Assembly: GCA_937921035.1 (NCBI GenBank) | Contig: CALEUL010000051.1 | Location: 6,945-70,944 of the forward strand | Length of the DNA stretch: 64,000 bases | Reading direction: 5' to 3' | Origin: an uncultured Porphyromonadaceae bacterium | Lineage (GTDB): Bacteria; Bacteroidota; Bacteroidia; Bacteroidales; Muribaculaceae | Shown: positions 9,719 through 17,822 of the stretch, piece by piece | Layout of the letters: every line of letters begins with the position of its first letter | How positions within the stretch are numbered: the stretch's first letter is position 1 | Notes under the pieces: model-generated | What the model was told of the DNA's origin: nothing | Database searches by the model: none | What the model saw: only the letters and a program-made list of their open reading frames with translations | Translations under genes and position numbers: made by a program

Positions 9719-10276
9719 TCATTCACGCTCTACTTGCGAATTTTCCAACTCCAAAGGAGTCTTGCGTTCAAATATCTTAATCGATACAACCAGTTTGTGT
9801 TTCTCGGAATTCACTTCCTCGACAACACCGTGGAAGTCCTTGAAGGGACCATCGGTCACTTTCACTTTCTCTCCCACAATAAAGTCGTTCTCAACATCGA
9901 CGATTTCGTCGGCTGCGCCGAGCATTCGCATCACCTCAGCTTCACGAAGCATCTCCGGCTTGCTGTTCTTCTCACGGCCGCGGAGAAAATCGATAACATT
10001 GGTGGTGTTGGAAAGCTCGTAAACGACTTCGCCGGTAAGGATTGCCTCGACAAACACATATCCCGAATAGAGATTGCGGTCTTTGACAACCTTTTTGCCG
10101 TTGCGCACGGTCATCACCTTTTCGGTGGGAATAAGAACCTGAAAAACAAAATTGCCGAGGTCGGTGCGTTTCATCGCACCCTCGATAATCTCTTTCACCT
10201 GGGCTTCTTTGCCCGAGATGGCGCGGAGGACGTACCAACCGCGCTTCAGTTCTTTTGTTTCCTCTGTCTGTGCCAT
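9719..10276 (-). CDS. nusG: Transcription termination/antitermination protein NusG
   Basis: NusG, 185 aa. The N-terminal NGN domain starts at about residue 12 (RGWYVLRAISGKEAQVKEII) and binds RNA polymerase clamp helices. The C-terminal KOW domain starts at about residue 133 (FIVGEKVKVTDGPFKDFHG). It is 12 bp after secE, the near-universal secE-nusG-rplK order. Nothing separates it from canonical NusG; a specialised UpxY-type paralogue would be expected at a capsule locus instead. Confidence 0.96.
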   Translation of the reverse strand: MAQTEETKELKRGWYVLRAISGKEAQVKEIIEGAMKRTDLGNFVFQVLIPTEKVMTVRNGKKVVKDRNLYSGYVFVEAILTGEVVYELSNTTNVIDFLRGREKNSKPEMLREAEVMRMLGAADEIVDVENDFIVGEKVKVTDGPFKDFHGVVEEVNSEKHKLVVSIKIFERKTPLELENSQVERE

Positions 10277-10288
10277 CGGGAACCGGAA

Positions 10289-10483
10289 TTACAAGCTGTA
10301 GATTAAGTGCATGATCCTGTCGACTACCTGATCCATGACGAAAATTATCAAAGCGATAATGACGGAAGCAATCATCACGATGATAGCCGACTTGACAAGC
10401 TGCTTCTTGGAGGGCCAGGAGGTCTTGTAACGAAGCTCGTCATAGGCTTCCTGGATATTCGTGAGTAGTTTTAATTTCTTCAT
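10289..10483 (-). CDS. secE: Preprotein translocase subunit SecE
   Basis: Small essential SecYEG subunit, 64 aa. A short amphipathic cytoplasmic N-terminus (QEAYDELRYKTSWPSKKQLV) carries the conserved W-P motif. It is followed by one transmembrane helix rich in Ile/Val/Ala (about residues 29-52). It lies just downstream of tRNA-Trp and 12 bp before nusG. The short single-span form is usual outside the enterobacteria. Confidence 0.95.
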   Translation of the reverse strand: MKKLKLLTNIQEAYDELRYKTSWPSKKQLVKSAIIVMIASVIIALIIFVMDQVVDRIMHLIYSL

Positions 10484-10498
10484 TGTTTATATTTTTTG

Positions 10499-10571
10499 CA
10501 CGGGTTGAGAGGCTCGAACTCCCGACACCTGGTTTTGGAGACCAGTGCTCTACCGACTGAGCTAAACCCGT
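10499..10571 (-). tRNA. tRNA-Trp (CCA)
   Basis: A 73 nt cloverleaf on the minus strand. The acceptor stem pairs ACGGGTT with AACCCGT, the anticodon loop reads CTCCAAA (anticodon CCA), and the discriminator is G. The 3' CCA is not encoded. It lies between tuf and secE, a position shared by many bacteria. Confidence 0.96.
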
Positions 10572-10576
10572 ATGTT

Positions 10577-10641
10577 GGCGGCGTATGGCAGGCCAGACGC
10601 CGCCGTTGTATTGTCTATACTGCGGTTAACCGCAAGGTATA
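10577..10641 (-). other. Two hairpins between tuf and tRNA-Trp
   Basis: Immediately after the tuf stop a palindrome (core 10621-10634) is extended by a TATAC/GTATA pair. A second stem (GGCGGCGT/ACGCCGCC, 10577-10604) follows. Neither has a T run on the minus strand, so they look like processing or mRNA 3'-end hairpins that separate tuf mRNA from tRNA-Trp rather than full terminators. Confidence 0.45.
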
Positions 10642-11826
10642 TTAGTCGAGGATTTCGGTGATCTGGCCCGAACCTACGGTGCGGCCACCTTCGCGGATAG
10701 CGAAGCGCAGACCCTGATCGCATGCTACGGGGTTGATCAGTTCAACGATGATTTCTACGTGGTCGCCAGGCATTACCATTTCAACACCTTCGGGAAGGGT
10801 GATTTCGCCGGTTACGTCAAGCGTACGGATGTAGAACTGAGGACGATAGTGGTTATGGAAAGGAGTGTGGCGGCCGCCTTCTTCCTTCTTCAGGATATAT
10901 ACAGAAGCTTTGAACTTGCTGTGAGGCTTAACAACACCCGGGTGGCAGATTACCATACCACGCTTGATATCTTTCTTGTCGATACCGCGGAGGAGCAGAC
11001 CTACGTTATCACCAGCTTCACCTTCGTCGAGAAGTTTGCGGAACATCTCAACACCGGTAACGGTGGACTTCAGGTTAGCGCCAAGACCCATGATCTGAAC
11101 TTCGTCGCCTACCTTAACAACGCCGGCTTCGATACGACCAGTAGCAACAGTACCACGACCGGTAATCGAGAAGACGTCTTCTACAGGCATCAGGAAGGGC
11201 TTGTCAACTGCGCGGGGAGGCAGAGGAATCCATTCGTCAACTGCAGCCATCAGTTCAACAACCTTTTCTTCCCACTGGGGTTCGCCGTTGAGAGCGCCGA
11301 GAGCGGAACCGCGGATAACGGGAGTTGCGTCGCCGTCATACTCGTATGCGGAGAGGAGCTCGCGCATTTCCATTTCAACGAGGTCGAGGATTTCGGGGTC
11401 GTCAACAAGGTCGCACTTGTTCAGGAATACAACGATACGGGGAACGTTTACCTGACGGGCGAGAAGGATGTGCTCGCGGGTCTGGGGCATAGGACCGTCG
11501 GTACCGGCAACTACGATGATAGCACCGTCCATCTGGGCTGCACCAGTTACCATGTTCTTAACGTAGTCAGCGTGGCCGGGGCAGTCTACGTGAGCGTAGT
11601 GGCGGTTAGCTGTTTCGTATTCTACGTGAGAAGTATTGATTGTAATACCACGTTCCTTCTCTTCGGGAGCGTTGTCGATCTGGTCGAACGACTTAACTTC
11701 GGAAAGGCCTTTCTTTGCAAGTACAGTAGTAATTGCAGCGGTAAGGGTGGTTTTACCGTGGTCAACATGGCCGATAGTACCGATGTTAACGTGCGGTTTG
11801 GTTCTTTCGAATTTCTCTTTAGCCAT
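10642..11826 (-). CDS. tuf: Elongation factor Tu
   Basis: EF-Tu, 394 aa, delivers aminoacyl-tRNA to the ribosomal A site. The G1 motif GHVDHGKTT is at about residues 19-27, the switch II DCPGHADYVKNM at about 80, and the NKCD guanine-specificity motif at about 136. The C-terminal domains II and III are intact, ending GRTVGSGQITEILD. Its position downstream of four tRNA genes matches the E. coli tufB transcription unit. Confidence 0.98.
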   Translation of the reverse strand: MAKEKFERTKPHVNIGTIGHVDHGKTTLTAAITTVLAKKGLSEVKSFDQIDNAPEEKERGITINTSHVEYETANRHYAHVDCPGHADYVKNMVTGAAQMDGAIIVVAGTDGPMPQTREHILLARQVNVPRIVVFLNKCDLVDDPEILDLVEMEMRELLSAYEYDGDATPVIRGSALGALNGEPQWEEKVVELMAAVDEWIPLPPRAVDKPFLMPVEDVFSITGRGTVATGRIEAGVVKVGDEVQIMGLGANLKSTVTGVEMFRKLLDEGEAGDNVGLLLRGIDKKDIKRGMVICHPGVVKPHSKFKASVYILKKEEGGRHTPFHNHYRPQFYIRTLDVTGEITLPEGVEMVMPGDHVEIIVELINPVACDQGLRFAIREGGRTVGSGQITEILD

Positions 11827-11904
11827 AACTTTTATATTTGAATAAGAATTTTCTTAACAATCAGCCACGATAATGCGAAAGCACTACCGGGGCTTCAACT
11901 TTCG

Positions 11905-11976
<72 letters not shown>

Positions 11977-11988
11977 AAAATCACTTTG

Positions 11989-12061
11989 AGCGGAAGACGA
12001 GGCTCAAACTCGCGACCCTCAGCTTGGAAGGCTGATGCTCTATCAACTGAGCTACTTCCGC
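11989..12061 (-). tRNA. tRNA-Gly (UCC)
   Basis: A 73 nt cloverleaf. The perfect acceptor stem is GCGGAAG/CTTCCGC, the anticodon loop is CTTCCAA (anticodon TCC), and the discriminator is T. It corresponds to glyT in the E. coli thrU-tyrU-glyT-thrT-tufB order. Confidence 0.96.
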
Positions 12062-12076
12062 AAGAGAAAATCGTTG

Positions 12077-12159
12077 TGGGCGCGGATGGATTCGAACCAC
12101 CGAAGTCGAAAGACAGCAGATTTACAGTCTGCCCCATTTGGCCGCTCTGGAACACGCCC
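12077..12159 (-). tRNA. tRNA-Tyr (GUA)
   Basis: An 83 nt tRNA with the long variable arm typical of bacterial tRNA-Tyr. The anticodon loop is CTGTAAA (anticodon GTA). The acceptor GGGCGTG/CGCGCCC contains one G-U pair, and the discriminator is A. Confidence 0.96.
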
Positions 12160-12243
12160 TATTTTCGTTGCCTCTATACGGGGATTTCTCAAAAAAACTT
12201 TTGTTTCCCGGCCTCGTACACATCGAAGCAATCTCTTATTTTG

Positions 12244-12317
12244 AGCCTCTTGTCGGATTCGAACCAACGACCCCGAGATTACAAATCACGTGCTCTGGCC
12301 AACTGAGCTAAAGAGGC
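12244..12317 (-). tRNA. tRNA-Thr (UGU)
   Basis: A 74 nt cloverleaf with acceptor GCCTCTT/AAGAGGC, anticodon loop TTTGTAA (anticodon TGT) and T discriminator. It is the first gene of the tRNA-tuf unit and lies about 58 bp below the promoter at 12375-12405. Confidence 0.96.
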
Positions 12318-12374
12318 ATTGTCAATTTTCTCTGCGCTGCGGTAGGAGCGCTCGTCTCTTCCCGTTTGCGGATG

Positions 12375-12405
12375 CAAAGTTAGGTACAATTTTTCAATCT
12401 CCAAA
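12375..12405 (-). promoter_or_regulatory. Promoter of the tRNA-tuf-secE operon
   Basis: On the minus strand TTTG (12402-12405) is followed by exactly 19 nt and then TAACTTTG (12375-12382). This matches the known Bacteroidetes primary-sigma consensus of a TTTG -33 box and a TAnnTTTG -7 box. No other match of this quality lies above tRNA-Thr(UGU). Confidence 0.8.
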
Positions 12406-12553
12406 ATCTTTTTGCTCTTTTTTTCAAAGAAAATTATCACTTTTTTGAAACATTACTGGTTATCAGCACATTACAACACACCGCTGATTTGACGGTTTTC
12501 TACCGGCTATCTATAAAATCCGTTAATTATAGGAGTATGTCATTTTTTTACCT

Positions 12554-12561
12554 TATCTTTG
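12554..12561 (+). promoter_or_regulatory. -7 box (TAnnTTTG) of the barrel gene at 12590
   Basis: TATCTTTG lies 28 bp before the start codon at 12590, a typical spacing for Bacteroidetes. A clear TTTG -33 element is not visible at the expected distance. Confidence 0.55.
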
Positions 12562-12589
12562 CCACATAAAAACACCAACACATCCCATT

Positions 12590-13231
12590 ATGAAACGTAT
12601 TCCGGCACTAATAACTGCCCTTATAATATTATTCGCCGCTTTGCCTGCGGCAGCTCAGTTCCGCTACGCCCCTGTCGCTGGCGTTACACTGAACAATCTA
12701 AAATTCCAGCAGGACATATTCCCCGTCGACCAGACAGTGGGCTTCGAAGCCGGCGTGCAGGGCGAACTTATGTTCCCCGGCATCGGTTTCGGTATCGATT
12801 TCGGTCTTATATATAATCTGATGGGTGCGAAAGTAGACCTCGGCACGCGCGAGGTATGGTCATCGGACGGCTTCGGCAAATACACAAACGCCCTGCATGT
12901 TCTACAGATTCCTTTCCACCTACGCTTTAAATGGACGCGCATGAACGGCGTAGAAGACTATATAGCACCCTTTGTCTACGGCGGTCCAGACTTCGACATC
13001 CTGGTAGGCCACAGCAACATCAAAGGCAATCCCGGCGTTCCTAACCCATTCAAGTATTCCGGCGGCGACTTAGGCCTGTCGGTAGGCGGCGGTGCGGAGA
13101 TATTCAAACGCTGGCAAGTGTCGGTACAGTACACCTGGGGCATGGGCTATCTTACTAAAACGCGGAAACTCGACAATCAGGCCGCCCGCAACCGCCAGTG
13201 GGTATTCCGCGTAGCTTACTTCTTAAAATAA
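12590..13231 (+). CDS. Outer-membrane beta-barrel protein (PorT-like)
   Basis: 213 aa with a cleavable signal peptide (MKRIPALITALIILFAALPAAAQ, predicted cleavage after AAAQ at about residue 23). The rest alternates hydrophobic and polar residues with many Gly and aromatic positions, and it ends in the strand WVFRVAYFLK. This fits the eight-strand PorT/OmpW-like barrel family common in Bacteroidetes. PorT itself is a component of type IX secretion, but a general barrel of unknown role is equally possible. It is monocistronic, with its own -7 box and a strong terminator. Confidence 0.75.
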   Translation: MKRIPALITALIILFAALPAAAQFRYAPVAGVTLNNLKFQQDIFPVDQTVGFEAGVQGELMFPGIGFGIDFGLIYNLMGAKVDLGTREVWSSDGFGKYTNALHVLQIPFHLRFKWTRMNGVEDYIAPFVYGGPDFDILVGHSNIKGNPGVPNPFKYSGGDLGLSVGGGAEIFKRWQVSVQYTWGMGYLTKTRKLDNQAARNRQWVFRVAYFLK

Positions 13232-13250
13232 ACGACTGAGAAAATTATAC

Positions 13251-13287
13251 AACGACCCGCCCTCCGATGGAAGGCGGGTCGTTTTTT
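13251..13287 (+). terminator. Intrinsic terminator after the barrel gene
   Basis: An 11 bp GC-rich stem (13251-13261 with 13273-13283) is followed by a T run to 13287 on the plus strand. It ends the barrel transcript and also touches the 3' end of the convergent minus-strand gene at 13286. Confidence 0.9.
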
Positions 13288-13759
13288 ATCGGCTCTCCGC
13301 CATTTGTCCGTACACAGGGATATCCGGCAGAAAAACGTAGCCGCCTCCGTCGTAACGGCAACAATAGTGGTGCATACCGTTGCTCACAATCAGAAAACGG
13401 GCGTTCATCACAATATTATAGCGTGCAATCTGATCGAACACGCGTTGCGTTATCGCGACATCCGGAGCTTTGTATTCTATCACCGCCAGTGGCCGAAGAC
13501 AGCGGGTATATACCATTGTGTCGGCGCGGCGCATGGTTCCGTTCAGCCGCAGGGCAACTTCGTTAGCCATCAGTTCGGCCGGAAAATCGCGATGCTCTAT
13601 TAAAAAACGGATGAAGTTCTGGCGCACCCATTCCTCGGGCGTGAGCGCCACCCACCGGCGCCGCAACACGTCGTATACTTCCATGCCGCCGCGGCGCGAG
13701 TCCGCATCGGCACGGAACTGCAGTCGGCATGGGGGCAAATTGAGCTGTGGCGGTAACAT
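13286..13759 (-). CDS. HsdR N-terminal-like (PD-(D/E)XK fold) protein
   Basis: 157 aa. It resembles the stand-alone 'type I restriction R protein N-terminal' family that Bacteroidetes carry next to holA. The core motif is an Asp in RRADTMVYTR (about residue 79) followed by VIEYKAP (E-x-K, about residue 94), the expected nuclease triad. No helicase or specificity subunit is nearby, so it is not a restriction system. Its cellular role is unknown. It is transcribed divergently from holA, a conserved neighbourhood that hints at a DNA-replication or repair link. That link is inference. Confidence 0.75.
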   Translation of the reverse strand: MLPPQLNLPPCRLQFRADADSRRGGMEVYDVLRRRWVALTPEEWVRQNFIRFLIEHRDFPAELMANEVALRLNGTMRRADTMVYTRCLRPLAVIEYKAPDVAITQRVFDQIARYNIVMNARFLIVSNGMHHYCCRYDGGGYVFLPDIPVYGQMAESR

Positions 13760-13773
13760 TCCGGCGACTATTT

Positions 13774-13804
13774 TTTGAACGGTTGAAAAATTTCCGTAAA
13801 TTTA
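13774..13804 (+). promoter_or_regulatory. Promoter of holA
   Basis: TTTG (13774-13777), 19 nt, then TAAATTTA (13797-13804), one base short of the TAnnTTTG consensus. It lies 29 bp before the holA ATG in the divergent intergenic space. Confidence 0.6.
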
Positions 13805-13833
13805 CAAAATAAAACTACATCCGCAAAACCCAC

Positions 13834-14871
13834 ATGGCTACCCTACCACAGCCCACACCCGAAAGCATTTGCAAGTCAATAAAATCCGGAGATATAGCGC
13901 CGGTATGCGTTCTGCACGGCGAAGAAACATATCGCATCGACACCCTTGTGGCGCAATTCGAGACTATCCTCACCGAAGACGAGAAAGTCTTCGATCAATA
14001 CATTCTCTATGCACCGGATACAGAAGCCTCTACCCTCCTGGGCATATGCCGGGGTATACCTGTCATAGCCAAGCGTCAAGTCGTAATAGTAAAGGAAGTG
14101 CAGGCGCAGCGCGCCGGATGGGTGGACAAGCTGGTGTCGTACATACAGAATCCGGTGCCTACTACAATTCTGGTTCTGTGCTCGCGCGGAGCAGTAATCA
14201 AGGGCAAGGAGTTTAACGCAGCCCTCAAAAAAGGTGGCGCGGTGGTATTCGAGTCAAAAAAAATCCAGGAATACAATGCCGGGCCATACATCGCCGGCAT
14301 TGTAAAAGAAAAAGGCCTCTCCGCCGACCCTAAGGCCATCAGCATGCTACTGGAATTTGTGGGCACCGACCTCAGCAGGATTCACAACGAAGTAGGCAAA
14401 CTGGCGGCGCTGCTTCCTCCCGGAGCCTGCATAACACCGGAGGTGGTGGAACGCAACATTGGCGTGAGCCGCGAATACAACAGCTTCGAGCTGGTCGACG
14501 CCCTGGCGGAACACAATGTGGAGAAATGTTTCCGCATCGCCCGCTATTTCCAGAGCAACCCCAAAGCGGCACCCCTTGTGATGGTGGCGGCTTCCATTTT
14601 CAACTTTTTCGCCGACCTGCTCACAGTGTTCTATCTGCCCGACCGTTCGGACAGCGCCATTGCCAACGAGCTTGGAATTCGCAATCAGTTCGGTATAAAG
14701 CGTGTGCGCAGCGGCATGGCAAACTACAACGCCGTGCAGGTGGTAGAAATAATTGGCGCCATACGCGACTTCGACATCCGCAGCAAGGGCGTGGAATCGC
14801 GCCAGAACGAGCACAAGCTGTTCAACGAACTGATATATCACATCCTCTCGGCGCCAGGACGAGTGCACTGA
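13834..14871 (+). CDS. holA: DNA polymerase III subunit delta
   Basis: Clamp-loader delta subunit, 345 aa, which opens the beta sliding clamp. The N-terminal P-loop-like fold begins with the LHGEETYRIDTLVAQFE region at about residue 28. Downstream, the conserved GTDLSRIHNEVGKLA at about residue 180 and the C-terminal helical collar (NQFGIKRVRSGMANYNAVQV) follow the family pattern. It is followed closely by the convergent PBP1A gene, whose stop is 7 bp away. Confidence 0.93.
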   Translation: MATLPQPTPESICKSIKSGDIAPVCVLHGEETYRIDTLVAQFETILTEDEKVFDQYILYAPDTEASTLLGICRGIPVIAKRQVVIVKEVQAQRAGWVDKLVSYIQNPVPTTILVLCSRGAVIKGKEFNAALKKGGAVVFESKKIQEYNAGPYIAGIVKEKGLSADPKAISMLLEFVGTDLSRIHNEVGKLAALLPPGACITPEVVERNIGVSREYNSFELVDALAEHNVEKCFRIARYFQSNPKAAPLVMVAASIFNFFADLLTVFYLPDRSDSAIANELGIRNQFGIKRVRSGMANYNAVQVVEIIGAIRDFDIRSKGVESRQNEHKLFNELIYHILSAPGRVH

Positions 14872-14878
14872 CGTGCAA

Positions 14879-17263
14879 TCAGTCGAAGGCGCCCGAAATC
14901 GTTTCCTCTACGACTTCTTCCTCCGGTTCCGCGGAATAATCGCCCGAGCACAGGTCGATATTCGCGGGGAACTCGAAACGCGCGTCCTGCGAATACGGCA
15001 GGGTGTCGTCGGCATACACTTTGGTTATATACTTGCCGTAGATAGGCAGCGCCATTGACGCACCCTGACCCTGAGCCATGTTATTGAAGTGAATGTAGCG
15101 GTCCTCGCCGCCGACCCATGTTGCCGAAACAAGTTCGGGCGTGAAGCCCATGAACCAACCATCGGCGTTGTCGTTTGTGGTACCGGTTTTGCCGCCCATC
15201 TGCGCAACTATGTTGAAAGGCGCGCGGCGCAGACGGTTACCCGTACCGCTGTCCACAACGTTGAGCAGCACCGACAGAATACGGTAGTAGCCTTTCTGGG
15301 TAATCACTTCGGTCTGCATGGGGGCGAAATCGGATATTATGTTGCCGTTGGCATCGGCGATGGCGGTAACATACACAGGATCGGAGCGCATGCCGTTGTT
15401 GGCGAATGCCGAATACGCCGTAACCATTTCTTTTACCGACACCTCGCACGGCCCCAGACACAGTGCCTTCACTGCCGGCAGTTTGTTTGTTATGCCGTAG
15501 CTGTACATGCGCTTTACAAGTTCGGCGGGGCTAAGACGGTCCATGATACGTGCCGAAATCCAGTTGTTGGAGTTGGTCAGCGCCCAGCGGAGGTCCACCA
15601 TCTCTCCCACACGCGCTTTGCCGGCGTTGCGCGGCTGCCATACGCGGCCGTTCTCGTCGTAGAGCGTGGGTTGCTCGTTAAGCATCTTCGTGCAAGGGGT
15701 AAAATCGTCGGTCTCGAAAGCATAGGTGTACAGGAACGGCTTTATGGTAGAGCCTATCTGACGGCGCCCCGTCGAAACCATATCATACTGGAAGAAACGG
15801 AAGTTAGGACCGCCCACATATGCCTTGACAAAGCCCGTGGTAGGATCCATCGACATGAAACCCGCGCGGAGGAACGATTTTGTGTACAGCAGCGAGTCCA
15901 TCGGCGTCATTGTTGTATCCACGGGACCGGCATACGAGAACACTGTCATATCCACGGGAGTATCGAACTGCTCCCGCAGCTCCTCGTCGCTCAGCCCGGC
16001 AATACGGGCGATGCGGCCACGCTCGCTCTGCTTCATGGCATTGTGTATCAGTTTCTGACGCATGGCATCGCTGAGTTCGTTGCGGTTAGAGGTGTACGGA
16101 GCTGCCGACGAGCCCTTTTTCTCTCTGAAGAACTGCTGCTGCAGCTGGCTCATGTGCTCCTCCACAGCTTCTTCGGCATACTGCTGCATGCGCGAATCTA
16201 TTGTTGTGTAGATACGCAGGCCATCGTTGTAGATATCGTATTTGGTACCGTCGGGCTTGCGGGTCTTTTCAATCCACCCGAACAGAGGATTGTTGTTCCA
16301 TGCAATGGAGTCGTCCACATATCTCTGACGGTCCCACGACGGATAGTCCGACGGTTTGGGCTTCCTGGCAGTGAGTATGCGGCGGAGTTCCTCGCGGAAA
16401 TATGGAGCCAGGCCATCCTTGTGGTCCACACGCTGGAAATCGAGCGTCAGCGGCTCCTCCTTGAGCCTTTCGAGTTCCGATTTGGAAAGCATATCGGCCT
16501 TGTACATCTGCTCCAGCACCACATTGCGGCGCTGACGGGTGCGCTCGTTATGGCGCACGGGGTTGAAGTACGAAGGATTTTTCACCATTCCCACAAGTGT
16601 GGCGGCCTCGAGGGTATCGAGCTCGGCAGCCGACTTGTTGAAATAAACCTTCGCGGCCGACTTTATGCCCACGGCATTATAAAGGAAGTCGAACTGATTC
16701 AGATACATTTTCAGAATCTCCTCCTTGGAATAATAGCGTTCGAGCTTGAGTGCTATCATCCATTCGATTGGTTTCTGCACGGCACGCGAGAGGAACCCCG
16801 AACTTGGCGGCGTATACAGCTGCTTTGCAAGCTGCTGGGTGATTGTAGAGCCACCGCCGGCATTTTTCTGGCGCAGCAGAACGGTCTTTATCATAGCACG
16901 CACAATGGCGCGCATGTCAATGCCGGAATGGTCGTTGAAGCGGGCATCCTCGGTGGCGATAAGCGCGTCCACAACCTCGGGAGATATTTCGTCGAAATCG
17001 GCATACACACGGTTGCCGGTGTTGCGGAAGTAGCGCCCCAGTTCCTTGCCGTCGGCACTGTAAATCACAGTGGCGAACTTGTCCTGTGGATTCTTCAGTT
17101 CCTCGATGGGGGGCATATAGCCGATAACACCGTTGTAAACCATAACGAAGAAAATTCCTACGAACACCACAAAGGCCACGAAGGCTATCCACATCCATTT
17201 TATAATGATGCCGTTGCGTCTTTTCTTTGGAGACGGGGCTGTATTTTGGTTCTGACTTCTCAT
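14879..17263 (-). CDS. Penicillin-binding protein 1A (bifunctional transglycosylase/transpeptidase)
   Basis: Class A PBP that polymerises and cross-links peptidoglycan, 794 aa from ATG 17263. A short basic cytoplasmic tail precedes one transmembrane segment (about residues 22-45). The GT51 glycosyltransferase domain shows EDARFNDHSGIDMRA and GGGSTITQQLAKQLY. The transpeptidase domain shows the SxxK motif in GSTIKPFLY, the SxN motif in TNSNNW, and the GKTGTTNDN triad. A longer reading from a TTG at 17290 is possible, but it would begin upstream of the expected transcript start given the promoter at 17294-17325. I therefore chose the internal ATG. Confidence 0.95.
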   Translation of the reverse strand: MRSQNQNTAPSPKKRRNGIIIKWMWIAFVAFVVFVGIFFVMVYNGVIGYMPPIEELKNPQDKFATVIYSADGKELGRYFRNTGNRVYADFDEISPEVVDALIATEDARFNDHSGIDMRAIVRAMIKTVLLRQKNAGGGSTITQQLAKQLYTPPSSGFLSRAVQKPIEWMIALKLERYYSKEEILKMYLNQFDFLYNAVGIKSAAKVYFNKSAAELDTLEAATLVGMVKNPSYFNPVRHNERTRQRRNVVLEQMYKADMLSKSELERLKEEPLTLDFQRVDHKDGLAPYFREELRRILTARKPKPSDYPSWDRQRYVDDSIAWNNNPLFGWIEKTRKPDGTKYDIYNDGLRIYTTIDSRMQQYAEEAVEEHMSQLQQQFFREKKGSSAAPYTSNRNELSDAMRQKLIHNAMKQSERGRIARIAGLSDEELREQFDTPVDMTVFSYAGPVDTTMTPMDSLLYTKSFLRAGFMSMDPTTGFVKAYVGGPNFRFFQYDMVSTGRRQIGSTIKPFLYTYAFETDDFTPCTKMLNEQPTLYDENGRVWQPRNAGKARVGEMVDLRWALTNSNNWISARIMDRLSPAELVKRMYSYGITNKLPAVKALCLGPCEVSVKEMVTAYSAFANNGMRSDPVYVTAIADANGNIISDFAPMQTEVITQKGYYRILSVLLNVVDSGTGNRLRRAPFNIVAQMGGKTGTTNDNADGWFMGFTPELVSATWVGGEDRYIHFNNMAQGQGASMALPIYGKYITKVYADDTLPYSQDARFEFPANIDLCSGDYSAEPEEEVVEETISGAFD

Positions 17264-17293
17264 TTTTCCGTTTTTATTAATAAAAACCAATCA

Positions 17294-17325
17294 CAAAAGT
17301 AGTGATTTTTTGCCATATCGGCAAA
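17294..17325 (-). promoter_or_regulatory. Promoter of the PBP1A gene
   Basis: On the minus strand TTTG (17322-17325), 20 nt, then TACTTTTG (17294-17301). The expected transcript start near 17290 lies about 27 nt above the chosen ATG. It overlaps the divergent tRNA-Leu promoter. Confidence 0.7.
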
Positions 17326-17339
17326 AATGTGTAAATTTG
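17309..17339 (+). promoter_or_regulatory. Promoter of tRNA-Leu
   Basis: TTTG (17309-17312), exactly 19 nt, then TAAATTTG (17332-17339), a full consensus match. The tRNA begins at 17354. Its -33 box is embedded in the divergent PBP1A promoter. Confidence 0.8.
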
Positions 17340-17353
17340 CACCCAGATACCGC

Positions 17354-17437
17354 GCCCGAATGGTGGAATGGTAGACACGAGGGACTTAAAATCCCTTGAC
17401 CATTGCGGTTGTGCGGGTTCGAGTCCCGCTTCGGGCA
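17354..17437 (+). tRNA. tRNA-Leu (UAA)
   Basis: An 84 nt class II tRNA with a long variable arm. The acceptor stem is GCCCGAA/TTCGGGC, the anticodon loop reads CTTAAAA (anticodon TAA), and the discriminator is A. CCA is not encoded. Confidence 0.96.
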
Positions 17438-17446
17438 CGTTTCCGG

Positions 17447-17477
17447 CCGGTAGTCGCGCAGATTACCGGTTTTTTTT
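17447..17477 (+). terminator. Terminator of tRNA-Leu
   Basis: CCGGTA (17447-17452) pairs with TACCGG (17464-17469), followed directly by eight T. It separates the tRNA from the next gene. Confidence 0.85.
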
Positions 17478-17500
17478 ATAAACCAATCACAGTTTATCCG

Positions 17501-17749
17501 ATGAAACACTGCACCTACGCCACTTCGGGCACCTGCTCAAAGATGATTGAGTTCGATATCGACGAGCAAGGACGCCTGCACAATGTATCTTTTCTTGGCG
17601 GTTGCCCCGGCAACACGCACGGCATCGCCCTCATGGCAGAGGGCATGGACGCCGCCGCGCTGGCGGAACGTCTGCAGGGCGTACCCTGCCGCGACAAGAA
17701 CACCTCCTGCCCCGATCAGCTTTCGCGTGCCATCAGAGAAAACCTCTGA
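17501..17749 (+). CDS. TSCPD-domain protein (TIGR03905-like)
   Basis: 82 aa from ATG 17501. A longer open frame exists but would start inside tRNA-Leu, so this start is preferred. The sequence carries the family Cys pattern: an N-terminal Cys at position 4, SGTCS, a GGCPGN centre, and a C-terminal DKNTSCPDQL that gives the domain its name. The same fold is appended to some vitamin-B12-dependent ribonucleotide reductases. The stand-alone protein has no established role; a metal- or nucleotide-linked function is inferred only. It sits alone between two terminators. Confidence 0.85.
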   Translation: MKHCTYATSGTCSKMIEFDIDEQGRLHNVSFLGGCPGNTHGIALMAEGMDAAALAERLQGVPCRDKNTSCPDQLSRAIRENL

Positions 17750-17759
17750 CACCGGCCCG

Positions 17760-17808
17760 CATAAAAAGCGGCGCCGTGGCCATAATGGTCGCGGCGCCGC
17801 TTTTTATG
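17760..17808. terminator. Bidirectional terminator between convergent genes
   Basis: Perfect 17 bp arms (17760-17776 and 17792-17808) carry A5 on one side and T5 on the other, so it can stop transcription of both the TSCPD gene (plus) and the subtilase gene (minus). Confidence 0.92.
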
Positions 17809-17822
17809 GTGTGTCGTATGCC

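Noticed and set aside
13286..13759. Type I restriction system
   Set aside because: Only a stand-alone HsdR_N-like domain is present, with no helicase, HsdM or HsdS; the holA neighbourhood points to a conserved housekeeping context.
17396..17500. N-terminal extension of the TSCPD protein
   Set aside because: The extension would be translated from tRNA-Leu sequence and its terminator, so the ATG at 17501 is used.
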